Origin: Antarcticimicrobium sp033791545
GTDB lineage: Bacteria > Pseudomonadota > Alphaproteobacteria > Rhodobacterales > Rhodobacteraceae
Length of the DNA: 64,000 bases
Reading direction: 5' to 3'
Assembly (NCBI GenBank): GCA_033791545.1
Contig: JASJGL010000159.1
Span: 30,456-94,455 of the forward strand
Position numbers and translations under genes: made by a program. Below the pieces are notes generated by a model, which did not search any database, had not been told where the DNA came from, and was given only the letters and a program-made list of their open reading frames with translations. Below are positions 41,503 through 50,630 of the stretch, in pieces. Each line of letters begins with the position of its first letter. Position 1 is the first letter of the stretch.

Positions 41503-44358
41503 TCAGTGCCCCTCGATTGTCTCGGACGCGTCGTCGCGCTCGGGGTTGATGTCCATCGGGTGCTCGCTCACGATCCCGGGTTGCCACGCATAGCGCGCCA
41601 GGCTTTGCAGCGCGAGCAGCACCGCCCCCAGCACCGCGAGGAACACGCCAAGATCGAACAGCGCGGCGGTGGCCAGTTCGAATTTCTCCAGATACGGCAG
41701 ATGCACATATCCGAACGCGCTGGTCAGGAAGGGTTTGCCGTTGAACCAGGCCCCCATGCCGGTGATCGCGGCCACCAGAACGCCGGTGCCGATGATGCCG
41801 TGATAGGGCAGGCGCTGGCGATCAGTGGCCCAGGAAAAGCCCGAGGCCATATACTGCATCACCACGGCGATCGCGGCGATCAGCCCGGCGATAAAACCGC
41901 CGCCGGGCATGTTGTGGCCCCGGAAAAAGATATAGGCCGCCACCATCAGCGCGATCGGCATCATCACCCGGGTGGCCACCACCATCATCAGCGGGTGCGG
42001 ATCGCCGGCCAGCGGATAGGAGGGTTTGCGGTTCAGCAACCGGGCGCGCACGCCACTGCCCAGCACCGCCTCGGTGATGGCAAAGATGATGATCGCGGCG
42101 ATGCCCAGCACGATGATCTCGCCAAAGGTATCAAAGCCCCGGAAGTCGACCAGGATCACGTTGACCACATTGGTGCCGCCGCCGCCCTTGTAGGAATTGG
42201 CGACATGGTACTCCGAGATTGAGGGCATGGCGAAATCGCGGGTCATCAGCGCATAGATCAGCCCGCCGACGCCCAGTCCGGCGGTGATCGAGATCACCAC
42301 ATCGCGGGTCCGCCGCGCCGGGGTGCTTTCGCGCGGTGTTTGCTGCGGCATGAAGTTCAGCGCCAGCAACAACAGGATGATCGTCACCACCTCGACCGAG
42401 ATCTGGGTCAGCGCCAGATCCGGGGCCGAGAGATAGTTGAAGGTCAGCGACACGATCAGCCCGCTGACCCCGATCAGCACCAGCGCCAGCAGCCGGTTGC
42501 GGTGGAAGGCCACGACGCAAAGCGCCGAGCCGACCAGACAGACCCAGCCCAGAACCGGCATCACCGAGATCGGCAGCGACGTATGCGTCTGCGGCCCCAG
42601 CACGCCAGAGGCAAAAGCGTAATAGGATATGGCCAGTGTGAACACGAGGAAGATCGCCGCATAGCGGGTCAGCGATCCGTCGTGCAGCGTGTCAGTGATG
42701 CGCCGCGTGGCGGCGGTGGTGGCGCGGATGATCGCGTCAAAGATCACCTTGGCCTCGGGCCGGGGCAGGTTGTTCCAGATCCCGAGCGCGCCGTGATGTG
42801 CCGCCAGCAAAAGCGCCCCGCCCAGAACCGCCACGACAGACAGGTACAGCGCCGGGGTCAGCCCGTGCCAGAGCGCGGGGTGGAACTCGACCGGTGTGCC
42901 GGTCACAGCAAGGGCAGCTGCCGATACGATCGGGGTGGCGATGACATTGGGAAACAGCCCGATCAGCACCACCAGCGCGACCAGAACCGCCGGCGGCAAC
43001 CACAGGCCGGGGGTGGGGTCATGCGGCTTGGTGGGGTAATCATGGCGGGTCTTGCCGAGAAAGACATGCACGATGTAGCGCAGCGAATAGGCGACCGAGA
43101 ACAGGGCGCCGAACACCGCCAGCGCCGGTACCAGCCAAGGCACACCGGCCCAGACCGCATGGGTGGCCTCTTCCAGCATCATCTCCTTGGACAGGAACCC
43201 GTTGAACGGCGGAATGCCCGCCATCGACAGCGCCGCGATGGTGGCCAGCGTGAAGGTCACTGGCATCAGGTGGCGCAGCCCTCCCAATTGCTTGATGTCG
43301 CGGGTATGCACCCCGTGATCGACGATGCCCGCGTTCATGAACAGCGCCGCCTTGAAGGTGGCGTGGTTGATGATGTGGAACACCGCGCCGACAGCGGCCA
43401 CCTTGGTTCCGAACCCCAGCAGCATGGTGATCAGCCCGAGATGGCTGACCGTGGAAAACGCCAGCAGCGCCTTGAGGTCATCCTTGAACAGCGCGATCAC
43501 CGCGCCCAGAATCATGGTGATCAGCCCGACCGAGCCGACGATATAGAACCACAGGTCGGTTCCCGACAGCACTGGCCACATCCGCGCCATCAGGAACAGC
43601 CCCGCCTTTACCATCGTGGCCGAATGCAGATAGGCCGAAACCGGGGTCGGGGCCGCCATGGCGTGCGGCAGCCAGAAATGGAACGGGAACTGTGCCGATT
43701 TGGTGAAACAGCCCAGCAGGATCAGGATCAGCGCCGGGGCATAAAGCGGCGAGGCCTGAATCAGATCCCGGTGTTGCAGGATCTCGCTCAGGTCATAGCT
43801 GCCGACGATATTGCCCAGAATCAGCATCCCCGCGATCATGGCAAGCCCGCCAGAGGCGGTCACCGCCAGCGCCATGCGCGCGCCTTGCCGCCCCTCAGGC
43901 AGGTGTTTCCAATAGCCGATCAGCAAAAAGGACGAGAGCGAGGTCAGCTCCCAGAATACCAGCAAAAGCAGGATGTTGTCGGACAGAACGATGCCCACCA
44001 TCGCGCCCTGAAACAGCAGCAGAAAGCAATAGAACTGGCCCATCGGATCTTCGCGCGCGAGGTAGAAGCGCGCATAGGCGATGATCAACAGGCCGATCCC
44101 CAGAATTAGCCCGGCGAACAGCAGCCCGAGCCCGTCGAGCTGAAAGTTCGCATTGAGCCCAAGCGTCGGCAACCAGTCGAGCCGGGCCGAGACGGTTTCG
44201 CCGCGCAGGACCGCCGGGGCGTGCAGCAGAAGGCCGATCAGCGCCAGCAGCGTAACGGCAAAGGTCGAGCCGGCGGCGGCATTGCGACCGGCGCGGATCA
44301 GCAGGGCGGGGAACACCGCGCCAAGAAATGGCAGGGCCGCGATCAGGAACAGGGACAA
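41503..44358 (-). CDS. mnhA: Na+(K+)/H+ antiporter subunit A fused with B (Mrp/Pha)
   Basis: A 951-residue protein. The first ~770 residues are the NuoL-like subunit A, with LFLLFWELTSLSSFLLIGYW-type helix 5 and SAQFPFHFWLPHAMAAPTPVSAYLHSATMVKAG. The C-terminal ~170 residues are subunit B (MMVVATRVMMPIALMVAAYIFFRGHNMPGGGFIAGLI). The A-B fusion is typical of the group 2 Pha type. The TTG at 44358 has GGAG 8 bp upstream; an alternative TTG at 44385 has a poorer site. Confidence 0.92.
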   Translation of the reverse strand: MSLFLIAALPFLGAVFPALLIRAGRNAAAGSTFAVTLLALIGLLLHAPAVLRGETVSARLDWLPTLGLNANFQLDGLGLLFAGLILGIGLLIIAYARFYLAREDPMGQFYCFLLLFQGAMVGIVLSDNILLLLVFWELTSLSSFLLIGYWKHLPEGRQGARMALAVTASGGLAMIAGMLILGNIVGSYDLSEILQHRDLIQASPLYAPALILILLGCFTKSAQFPFHFWLPHAMAAPTPVSAYLHSATMVKAGLFLMARMWPVLSGTDLWFYIVGSVGLITMILGAVIALFKDDLKALLAFSTVSHLGLITMLLGFGTKVAAVGAVFHIINHATFKAALFMNAGIVDHGVHTRDIKQLGGLRHLMPVTFTLATIAALSMAGIPPFNGFLSKEMMLEEATHAVWAGVPWLVPALAVFGALFSVAYSLRYIVHVFLGKTRHDYPTKPHDPTPGLWLPPAVLVALVVLIGLFPNVIATPIVSAAALAVTGTPVEFHPALWHGLTPALYLSVVAVLGGALLLAAHHGALGIWNNLPRPEAKVIFDAIIRATTAATRRITDTLHDGSLTRYAAIFLVFTLAISYYAFASGVLGPQTHTSLPISVMPVLGWVCLVGSALCVVAFHRNRLLALVLIGVSGLIVSLTFNYLSAPDLALTQISVEVVTIILLLLALNFMPQQTPRESTPARRTRDVVISITAGLGVGGLIYALMTRDFAMPSISEYHVANSYKGGGGTNVVNVILVDFRGFDTFGEIIVLGIAAIIIFAITEAVLGSGVRARLLNRKPSYPLAGDPHPLMMVVATRVMMPIALMVAAYIFFRGHNMPGGGFIAGLIAAIAVVMQYMASGFSWATDRQRLPYHGIIGTGVLVAAITGMGAWFNGKPFLTSAFGYVHLPYLEKFELATAALFDLGVFLAVLGAVLLALQSLARYAWQPGIVSEHPMDINPERDDASETIEGH

Positions 44359-44556
44359 CGGCAGATCTCCAGCAGGAACGGGCAAATTTGATTTGCACCT
44401 TGCCTACGGAAATTTACGCCGCTGTCCAACCCCGGCAAGGGGAGGTTGGTACAGTTTTAGCCGCAAAGCGTGGAATTTTTCGAGAATCCGGATCCCCTGC
44501 GACCAGCGGGGCGGCGACGGGCATTGCCCGCAGGTCTTTCGAGCGAAAGCGGAGGG

Positions 44557-44802
44557 CTACCCCCCCTTCAGGCGCATCATCAGCACGACTTCGCTGTCGG
44601 GCTTCACCGGTTCGGTCAGGCTGGAGGCGATCACGCGGCCATCGACCACCACCGAAACCCCGGCATCGAGCGTCGGGACCAGCGCCGGGTAGTTCCGGCG
44701 CAGGGCGTCGAGGATCTCACCCACGGTGCCCCCCTCGACCGCGACGCTGTCGCGGCCCCCGACCAAAGGGCGGAGGCCGGACCAAAGCGCGACGTCAACC
44801 AT
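44557..44802 (-). CDS. MoaD/ThiS-like beta-grasp protein
   Basis: An 81-residue protein with a short beta-grasp sequence (MVDVALWSGLRPLVGG), a TVGEILDALRRNYPALVP helix, SVVVDGRVIASSL and a C-terminus ending VVLMMRLKGG. The final Gly-Gly is what MoaD and ThiS need for adenylation and thiocarboxylation, so it can act as a sulfur carrier. It overlaps the end of the molybdenum subunit by 8 bp and is last in that operon. Activity with the local enzyme rather than general molybdopterin synthesis is inference. Confidence 0.75.
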   Translation of the reverse strand: MVDVALWSGLRPLVGGRDSVAVEGGTVGEILDALRRNYPALVPTLDAGVSVVVDGRVIASSLTEPVKPDSEVVLMMRLKGG

Positions 44803-47044
44803 CCGCCGCGCTCTCCAACGCCTCAAGCACGCGCGAGGGGCGCATCGGCAATTGCCGCATCCGGACGCCGACCGCGTTTGACACGGCGTTGGCAATCGCC
44901 GCCAAGGGCGGACAGATCGAGGTTTCGCCGACCCCGCGCACGCCAAATGGATGGCCCGGGTTCGGGACCTCGACGATCACCGTGTCGATCATCGGCAGGT
45001 CCGAGGCGACGGGAATGCGGTAATCAAGGAACCCGGCGTTCTGTAACCGCCCATCGGCGCCATAGATATATTCCTCGTTCAGCGCCCAGCCGATGCCCTG
45101 TGCGGCACCGCCCTGAAACTGCCCCTCGACATAGGTCGGGTGGATCGCCTTGCCGGCGTCCTGCACCACGGTATAGCGCACGACCGAGGTCTTGCCGGTC
45201 TCCGGATCAACCTCGGCATCGACGATATGGGCGGCAAAACTGACGCCTGCCCCCTCTGGCGTGGCCTCGAAATGACCGCAGATCGGGCCGCCGGTGGCGC
45301 CCATGGTGGCGGTGATCTCGTCGATATGCAGCGGCTCGAAATCGCCTGCATTGGGGCCAGAGGGCTTGGCATAGCCATCCTCCCAATAGACCGCATCCTC
45401 GGGAATGCCCCATTTTGCTGCCGCCCGCGCGCAAAGCTTTTGCACCGCGCTCTCGGCCGCCTTGATGGTGGCCAGCCCCGAGGCATAGGTCACCCGGCTG
45501 CCATGGCTGATCTCGTTATAGCCCAGCGTGGCGGTGTCGGCGATGGTGACGCGGATATCCTCGTACGGGATGCCCAGTACCTCGGCCGCCATCAGCGCCA
45601 TCGACGCGCGCGAGCCGCCGATATCCGGTGTGCCGACCGCCACCTGCGCGCTGCCATCCTCGGAAAGGGCAAGCGAAACAGCGGTTTCGCCGCCGTGGTT
45701 GAACCAGAACCCGCAGGAAATGCCGCGACCCTGTCCCTTTTTCAGAGGGGCCGCGTAATGCGGATGCGCCTTGACTGCCTCCAGCGTCTCGACCAGCCCG
45801 ATGCGGGGCCATGTCGGCCCGAAGCTGGCGCGCGTCCCCTCGCGCGAGGCATTCTTGAGCCGGGTGTCGATCGGGTCGAGCCCCAGTTGCCCGCACAACT
45901 CGTCGATCACCGATTCCACCGCAAAGGCCGCCATCGGCGAGCCGGGCGCGCGATAGGCCGCCTGTTTCGGACGGTTGGACATCACGTCATAGCCGACCTG
46001 ATGCACATGTTTCAGATCATAGGGGGCAAAGGCGCACATCGCCGTCATCTCGCAGGGGGCACCGGGAAACGCGCCGCCCTGCAGGCGGAAGGTGCCCTGC
46101 GCGGCGGTGATGGTGCCATCCTTCTTCATCCCGATCTTGACGTCCATCGAGGTCGACGAGGTCGGGCCACTGGCGCGGAACACTTCCGAGCGGGTCATCA
46201 CCAGCTTGACCGGGCGATTGGCCTTGCGCGACAGCGCCAGCGCCACGGGTTCGATGAACACGGTGGTCTTGCCGCCAAATCCGCCGCCGATCTCGGAGGC
46301 GGTCACGCGCAGCTGGCTGGTCTCAAGCCCAAGGCAGGCGGCGCAGACCTTTTGCACATACCAATGGCCTTGGGTGCAGCACCAAAGCTCGCCCTTGCCA
46401 TCAGAACCCAGCGTGCCAAGACAGGCGTGCGGCTCGATATAGCCCTGGTGGGTAGCCTCGGTAAGAAAGTGATCCTCGACCACCAGATCGGCCTCGGCAA
46501 AGCCGGCCTCGACGTCGCCATGACCGCTTTCGTAATAGCGCACCACGTTCGGATGCAGCCCTTCGGGAACCGAGGCATCGGCGGCGTCCGCGCGGATCAC
46601 TGGCGCGCCCGCCTGCATGGCGGCATCCACATCCGTCACATGCGGCAGGATCTCGTACTCGACCTCGATCGCCTTGATCGCGTCGCGCGCGATCAGCGCC
46701 GAGGTGGCGGCGACGGCGGCGACGGCGTGACCGTCATAGAGCGCCTTTTCGCCCGCCATGACGTTTTCAAGGATATCGCCGAACTCGCCCTCAAGCCCGG
46801 TCGCGAAATCGGCGCGGGTGACCACCGCTTTGACCCCCTCCATCGCGAGCGCCTTGGAGGTGTCGATCTTGACGATCCGGGCGTGGGCATGCGGGCTGCG
46901 CTTGATCGCAGCATGCAACATGCCGGGCGCATAGGCATCGGCGCCGAACTTTGCGCGCCCCGTCACCTTGTCGAGCCCGTCGGGCCGGTTCGGGCGGGTG
47001 CCGACGTATTTGAACCCAGTGGTTTTCGAGCTGTCCAGCGCCAT
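44795..47044 (-). CDS. Xanthine dehydrogenase-family molybdenum hydroxylase, large subunit
   Basis: A 749-residue molybdopterin-binding subunit of the xanthine oxidase family. It starts by the usual DGLDKVTGRAKFGADAYAPGML; SEIGGGFGGKTTVFIEPVALAL and PKQAAYRAPGSPMAAFAVESVID lie in the cofactor-binding part, and the active-site Glu is in FGVRGVGETSICPPLAAIAN. It probably hydroxylates a heterocycle, aldehyde or aromatic. The ATG overlaps the small-subunit stop (TGATG); an in-frame GTG one codon earlier is possible. The substrate is unknown. Confidence 0.9.
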   Translation of the reverse strand: MALDSSKTTGFKYVGTRPNRPDGLDKVTGRAKFGADAYAPGMLHAAIKRSPHAHARIVKIDTSKALAMEGVKAVVTRADFATGLEGEFGDILENVMAGEKALYDGHAVAAVAATSALIARDAIKAIEVEYEILPHVTDVDAAMQAGAPVIRADAADASVPEGLHPNVVRYYESGHGDVEAGFAEADLVVEDHFLTEATHQGYIEPHACLGTLGSDGKGELWCCTQGHWYVQKVCAACLGLETSQLRVTASEIGGGFGGKTTVFIEPVALALSRKANRPVKLVMTRSEVFRASGPTSSTSMDVKIGMKKDGTITAAQGTFRLQGGAFPGAPCEMTAMCAFAPYDLKHVHQVGYDVMSNRPKQAAYRAPGSPMAAFAVESVIDELCGQLGLDPIDTRLKNASREGTRASFGPTWPRIGLVETLEAVKAHPHYAAPLKKGQGRGISCGFWFNHGGETAVSLALSEDGSAQVAVGTPDIGGSRASMALMAAEVLGIPYEDIRVTIADTATLGYNEISHGSRVTYASGLATIKAAESAVQKLCARAAAKWGIPEDAVYWEDGYAKPSGPNAGDFEPLHIDEITATMGATGGPICGHFEATPEGAGVSFAAHIVDAEVDPETGKTSVVRYTVVQDAGKAIHPTYVEGQFQGGAAQGIGWALNEEYIYGADGRLQNAGFLDYRIPVASDLPMIDTVIVEVPNPGHPFGVRGVGETSICPPLAAIANAVSNAVGVRMRQLPMRPSRVLEALESAADG

Positions 47045-47523
47045 CACGAGGCCTCCCGCATTTCGGCGGCCGTGTCCATCACGGCGCGAATGATCTTGTC
47101 ATACCCGGTGCAGCGGCACAGGTTGCCCGCCAGCCAATAGCGCACTTCGCTCTCACTCGGGTCCGGGTTCTTTTCCAGCAGTGCCTTGGTGGCGACCAGA
47201 ATGCCCGGGGTGCAGATGCCACATTGCAGCGCGGCATATTCGATGAATTTCTGTTGCAGCGGATGCAGGGTCTCGCCCTCGGCGATACCCTCGACGGTGC
47301 CGATCTCCTTGCCTTCGGCCTCGACCCCCAGAATCAGGCAGGAACAGACCAGCCGCCCATCAACGGTGACCGAACAGGCGCCGCAATCGCCGGTGCCGCA
47401 GCCTTCCTTGGCGCCGGTCAGGTGCAGCCGGTCGCGCAGCACATCCAGCAGCGTTTCGCGCGGATCGCACAGAAACTCGACCTCGTCGCCGTTCACCTTG
47501 GTGGTGACATGTGTCTTGCTCAT
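47044..47523 (-). CDS. Xanthine dehydrogenase-family [2Fe-2S] subunit
   Basis: A 159-residue iron-sulfur subunit. The N-terminal plant-type cluster has EGCGTGDCGACSVTVDGRLVCSCL and the C-terminal cluster has LQCGICTPGILVATKALL and NLCRCTGYDKIIRAVM. All eight cysteines for two [2Fe-2S] centres are visible. It passes electrons from the molybdenum site to the FAD subunit. It starts in the overlap with the FAD subunit gene. Confidence 0.93.
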   Translation of the reverse strand: MSKTHVTTKVNGDEVEFLCDPRETLLDVLRDRLHLTGAKEGCGTGDCGACSVTVDGRLVCSCLILGVEAEGKEIGTVEGIAEGETLHPLQQKFIEYAALQCGICTPGILVATKALLEKNPDPSESEVRYWLAGNLCRCTGYDKIIRAVMDTAAEMREAS

Positions 47524-48386
47524 GCCTTGGCTCCTTTCGCGCGGGAATAGGCGATTTTGGCAGCCCGCCGGGCCAGAACGCCGGCGGTATGGGTGCGGAA
47601 CTTGATGGTGCCGCGCTTGTCGTCGATCGGGTTGCAACTGGCCTCGGCCAGATCCGACAGCGCGCTCAGCGCGTCCTCGTCCAGCGTCCGCCCCACCAGC
47701 GCATCGGCGGCGGCATGGACCACAACGGCGGTGGGGGCGACGGCGCCCAGCACCATGCGCGCCTCGGTGATTACATCGCCGTTGAGCCGCAGGTTGACGG
47801 CACAGCCGACCACGGCGATGTCCATCTCGGTGCGCGGGATAAAGCGCAGATAGGCATCTCCCCCCTGTGCCCCGCGTGGCGGCAGGGTCAGCGCTGTGAT
47901 GATCTCGCCCTTGGCCAAGCTGGTCTTGCCGGGGCCGACGGGGATCTCGTCCACCGCGATCTCGCGGCTGCCCTCGGGGCCGGTCACTGTCACCACGGCC
48001 CCGGCGGCGATCATCGCAGGCACCGAGTCGGCGGCAGGAGAGCCGTTGCACAGATTGCCCACGGGCGTCGCGCGCCCCTGCACCTGGGTCGAGCCGATCA
48101 GGTCCATCGCCTCGACCACGCCGGGCCAGTCGCGCCCCAACTCGGGATGCTCGCTCATCTCGGCGCCGGTCACCGCGATGCCCAGCCGCCAACCGCCATC
48201 CTCTGTTCGGGTGATCTCATGGGTGCCGGGAATCGCCTTGATGTCGATCAGCGTGTCGGGGGTGATGATGTCCGAGCGCATCTGGACCAGAACATCGGTG
48301 CCGCCGGCAAGGATACGGGTCACGCCCTCGGCCCCGGCGACGAGCGCGATGGCCTCCTCGAAGGTGGCGGGTTTGTAGTATTTCAT
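47520..48386 (-). CDS. Xanthine dehydrogenase-family FAD-binding subunit
   Basis: A 288-residue medium subunit (CoxM/CutM type). The FAD motifs are RILAGGTDVLVQMRS and ATPVGNLCNGSPAADSVPAM. It has no extra [4Fe-4S] insert, so it is not of the 4-hydroxybenzoyl-CoA reductase type. The ATG at 48386 follows GAGGA by 6 bp; the ATG two codons upstream is too close to that site. It is first in the hydroxylase operon. Confidence 0.9.
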   Translation of the reverse strand: MKYYKPATFEEAIALVAGAEGVTRILAGGTDVLVQMRSDIITPDTLIDIKAIPGTHEITRTEDGGWRLGIAVTGAEMSEHPELGRDWPGVVEAMDLIGSTQVQGRATPVGNLCNGSPAADSVPAMIAAGAVVTVTGPEGSREIAVDEIPVGPGKTSLAKGEIITALTLPPRGAQGGDAYLRFIPRTEMDIAVVGCAVNLRLNGDVITEARMVLGAVAPTAVVVHAAADALVGRTLDEDALSALSDLAEASCNPIDDKRGTIKFRTHTAGVLARRAAKIAYSRAKGAKA

Positions 48387-48530
48387 GGGCATTCCTCGCG
48401 GTTGGCTGGGGCCGGTCAGGGGGCGGCGGGGCCGCGCCGGATCGGGCAACGATACAGACGGGCGCGCCGGGCGCTTCGCGGGCGACTTTATCGACTATGA
48501 AAGCGGACGCAAGCACTGCCCGGCCCCATT

Positions 48531-49226
48531 TCAGCCCGCCAGCGCCCGCGCGATCAACGCCGGAACGTCGCGGTGCAGCCCCATTGGCGGCAATAGCACT
48601 CCGGGAAAGGCGGCGCAGGCCAGCGCCTGCGGCACATCCTCGCGGTAATGCCCGCCCGCTGCGGCAAAGAACGGCAGACACAACGTGCGTTCCGGCAGCC
48701 CCTGTGCGGCGTCGGCCAGAAAAGGTGCCTCCTCGACAAAGCCGAACCCCGGCGCGGCCCCCGGCCAGAGCGCGGCCAGCGCGGCGCCGAAATCATGCGC
48801 CGCCGCCGCCGCGCGCGGCCCGCGCGCCGAGCCATGGGCGGCAATCAGTACAGACACCTGCGCCGCGTCCCACCCGCGCGCCGCGCATTCGGCCCCCAGA
48901 TGCGCCGCCGCCAGCGCTGGCAGACCCGGATCACGGCCCATCGGCGGCAATACCCGCGCCGGATGCCCACCCAGCCGCGCCAGCAGCGTCTTGCGCACGA
49001 AAAACCCATCAGCCATGAAAACCGGATAGATTACCCCCTCGGGGGCCAACCGCTGCAGCGCCGCCTCCAGCGCGCCCGGTGCGGCCAGCGTCGCCGCGCC
49101 CACCGGCACTTGCGCCAGTACCTGTACCTTTGCCGCCAGCGCCGCCAGCGCCGCTTCGGCCGGGGCCGGGGCCGAGGGCTGGCCATGGGCCACGAGAACT
49201 GCGTTCAGCGGGGTGTCATCTGCCAT
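48531..49226 (-). CDS. CbiX-like cobalto-/ferrochelatase family protein
   Basis: A 231-residue protein with two CbiX-like halves. The first starts NAVLVAHGQPSAPAPAEAAL and the second has VSVLIAAHGSARGPRAAAA and LPFFAAAGGHYREDVPQAL. His residues in AHG motifs fit the chelatase family that inserts cobalt or iron into sirohydrochlorin. No other cobalamin gene is in the window, so the exact reaction is uncertain. It is upstream of the hydroxylase operon by 144 bp. Confidence 0.8.
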   Translation of the reverse strand: MADDTPLNAVLVAHGQPSAPAPAEAALAALAAKVQVLAQVPVGAATLAAPGALEAALQRLAPEGVIYPVFMADGFFVRKTLLARLGGHPARVLPPMGRDPGLPALAAAHLGAECAARGWDAAQVSVLIAAHGSARGPRAAAAAHDFGAALAALWPGAAPGFGFVEEAPFLADAAQGLPERTLCLPFFAAAGGHYREDVPQALACAAFPGVLLPPMGLHRDVPALIARALAG

Positions 49227-49320
49227 GATCGGGATATTCGCTCGCCTGTCCTGACGCTATAGGTTTCACGAAACTATAGCCCGCGAACGCACGGGAGCCA
49301 GCGCCGTTCCCGGCACCGGC

Positions 49321-49380
49321 CCTTTTTCTGGCGGAAAATACTCCGGGGAAGGCGCCGCAGGCGACGGGGGCAGCGCCCCG
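49321..49380 (-). repeat. Intergenic hairpin plus 23-bp repeat, copy F
   Basis: The minus strand reads GGGGCGCTGCCCC, then GCCTGCGGCG, then CCCCG followed by GAGTATTTTC and AGAAAAAGG (repeat 49321-49343). The order GC hairpin then repeat is the same as at 36150-36211. It lies between cbiX and ligB1 and is the most diverged of the clear copies. Confidence 0.6.
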
Positions 49381-49405
49381 CTTCAGCCCGCTCACCCCGC
49401 CCAGA

Positions 49406-50254
49406 TCACTCCACACATTCCAGCAACATCGTGCCCGCGCCGGTGTTGGAGATCGGGATGTGGTAATTGGCGTGCCGCTGCACCACGGTGTCGCCCAACG
49501 CGCCGCGCATCATCATCCACATCAAGAACTCGGTGCCCTGCGCGCCGGCCTTCTCGACCAGTTCCCTGCGGCTGATCTTGGTCAGCGCCTCGGGATCGGT
49601 AACGATCTTTTCCATGCAGTACTGGTCAAATTCCTTGTTGATGAAGCCTGCGCGTTCGCCGTCCAACTGATGGCTCAGCCCGCCGGTGCCCAGCACCACC
49701 ACCTTGAGATCCTCGGGATAGCTTTCAATCGCGCGGCGCAGCGCCTTGCCGAAATCCAGCGCCCGTTTCAGCGTCGGGATCGGGTGTTGCACGGTATTGG
49801 CGCTGATCGGGATGGTGCGTGGCATGTCCGGGTTATCCGGCGCGCCGGGCCAGAACAGCTGCATCGGCACGACAAAGCCATGATCTACCGCCAGTTCCTG
49901 ACACGAGGTGATGTCGAATTCCTGTTCCACCATGCGCTCGATGATGTGCCAGCTCAGCTCCGGCGCGCCGGGGAAGGGGGGCAGTTGCGGAATGCCCCAG
50001 CCCTCGTCCTCGTTGCGGTACTCCTGCGCCGCGCCGATCGCAAAGGTCGGCATCTTGTCGAGGAAAAAGCCAAGCCCGTGATCGTTGTAGATGTTGATCG
50101 CGATGTCGGGCTTGTGTTCCTCCAGCCAGTCGCGGATCGGCGGATAGCCGTCAAAGAACGGCTTCCAATAGGGATCGTCGAACAGCCCGTTGTGGATCGC
50201 ATTGCCGACCGCAGGGATATGCGAGGTGGTGAGCCCGCCCAAAATTCTGGCCAT
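49406..50254 (-). CDS. Extradiol dioxygenase beta subunit, LigB-type (pair 1)
   Basis: A 282-residue catalytic subunit of the protocatechuate 4,5-dioxygenase (type II extradiol) family. The metal and active-site residues are present: His12 in TSHIPA, His in IYNDHGLGFF, AVDHGFVVPM, LGTGGLSHQLDG and Glu in GTEFLMWMMM. It is about as far from classical LigB as a gallate dioxygenase is; the second copy (53482) is closer to LigB. It probably opens a dihydroxy- or trihydroxy-benzoate ring. The ATG at 50254 follows a GGGAGACTGACC-type leader 2 bp after ligA1. Confidence 0.87.
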   Translation of the reverse strand: MARILGGLTTSHIPAVGNAIHNGLFDDPYWKPFFDGYPPIRDWLEEHKPDIAINIYNDHGLGFFLDKMPTFAIGAAQEYRNEDEGWGIPQLPPFPGAPELSWHIIERMVEQEFDITSCQELAVDHGFVVPMQLFWPGAPDNPDMPRTIPISANTVQHPIPTLKRALDFGKALRRAIESYPEDLKVVVLGTGGLSHQLDGERAGFINKEFDQYCMEKIVTDPEALTKISRRELVEKAGAQGTEFLMWMMMRGALGDTVVQRHANYHIPISNTGAGTMLLECVE

Positions 50255-50256
50255 GG

Positions 50257-50616
50257 TCAGTCTCCCGCTTTCCTGAGTTTTTCCTTGAATTCTTCCTTGG
50301 TCATGCCGGTCTGCTGCGCGCCGATGTCCTGCACGTCGAGTTGGAAGATGCCGGCGAATTTGGCGAGGTAATAGATGTTGCCACCGGCAGCGATCAGCGC
50401 CAGCACGTTCTTGTCGCGGCAGGCCTGTTTCTGTTCGTCGTTCAGGCCGAAAGTCTCCATGTATCCTTCGGGGTCGGCCAGATAGGCGGCGCGCGCCTCG
50501 GCGGCGTTGAAGGAATAGCACATCTTGTTCAGCGCATAGCCCTTCATTGCCATCTTGCCATCAAAGATCGTGGTGCCCGGGATCGGGCTGTGATGGTCGA
50601 ACTCGGTGATATCCAT
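50257..50616 (-). CDS. Extradiol dioxygenase alpha subunit, LigA-type (pair 1)
   Basis: A 119-residue small subunit: IPGTTIFDGKMAMKGYALNKMCYSF, then YMETFGLNDEQKQAC and LALIAAGGNIYYLAKFAGI. These match LigA, which caps the LigB active site. It lies directly upstream of its beta partner and downstream of ligI by 14 bp. Two start codons are adjacent; the second ATG has the better distance from GGAGGA. Confidence 0.87.
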   Translation of the reverse strand: MDITEFDHHSPIPGTTIFDGKMAMKGYALNKMCYSFNAAEARAAYLADPEGYMETFGLNDEQKQACRDKNVLALIAAGGNIYYLAKFAGIFQLDVQDIGAQQTGMTKEEFKEKLRKAGD

Positions 50617-50630
50617 CATCTCTCCTCCGC

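Noticed and set aside
42340..44109. A 589-residue plus-strand open frame opposite the fused mnhAB gene
   Set aside because: It is Gln/His/Arg-rich and antisense to a well-recognised antiporter subunit.
45140..47140. A 666-residue plus-strand open frame opposite the molybdenum subunit
   Set aside because: No motif, and antisense to a gene with an intact GGGFGGK and GVGETS.
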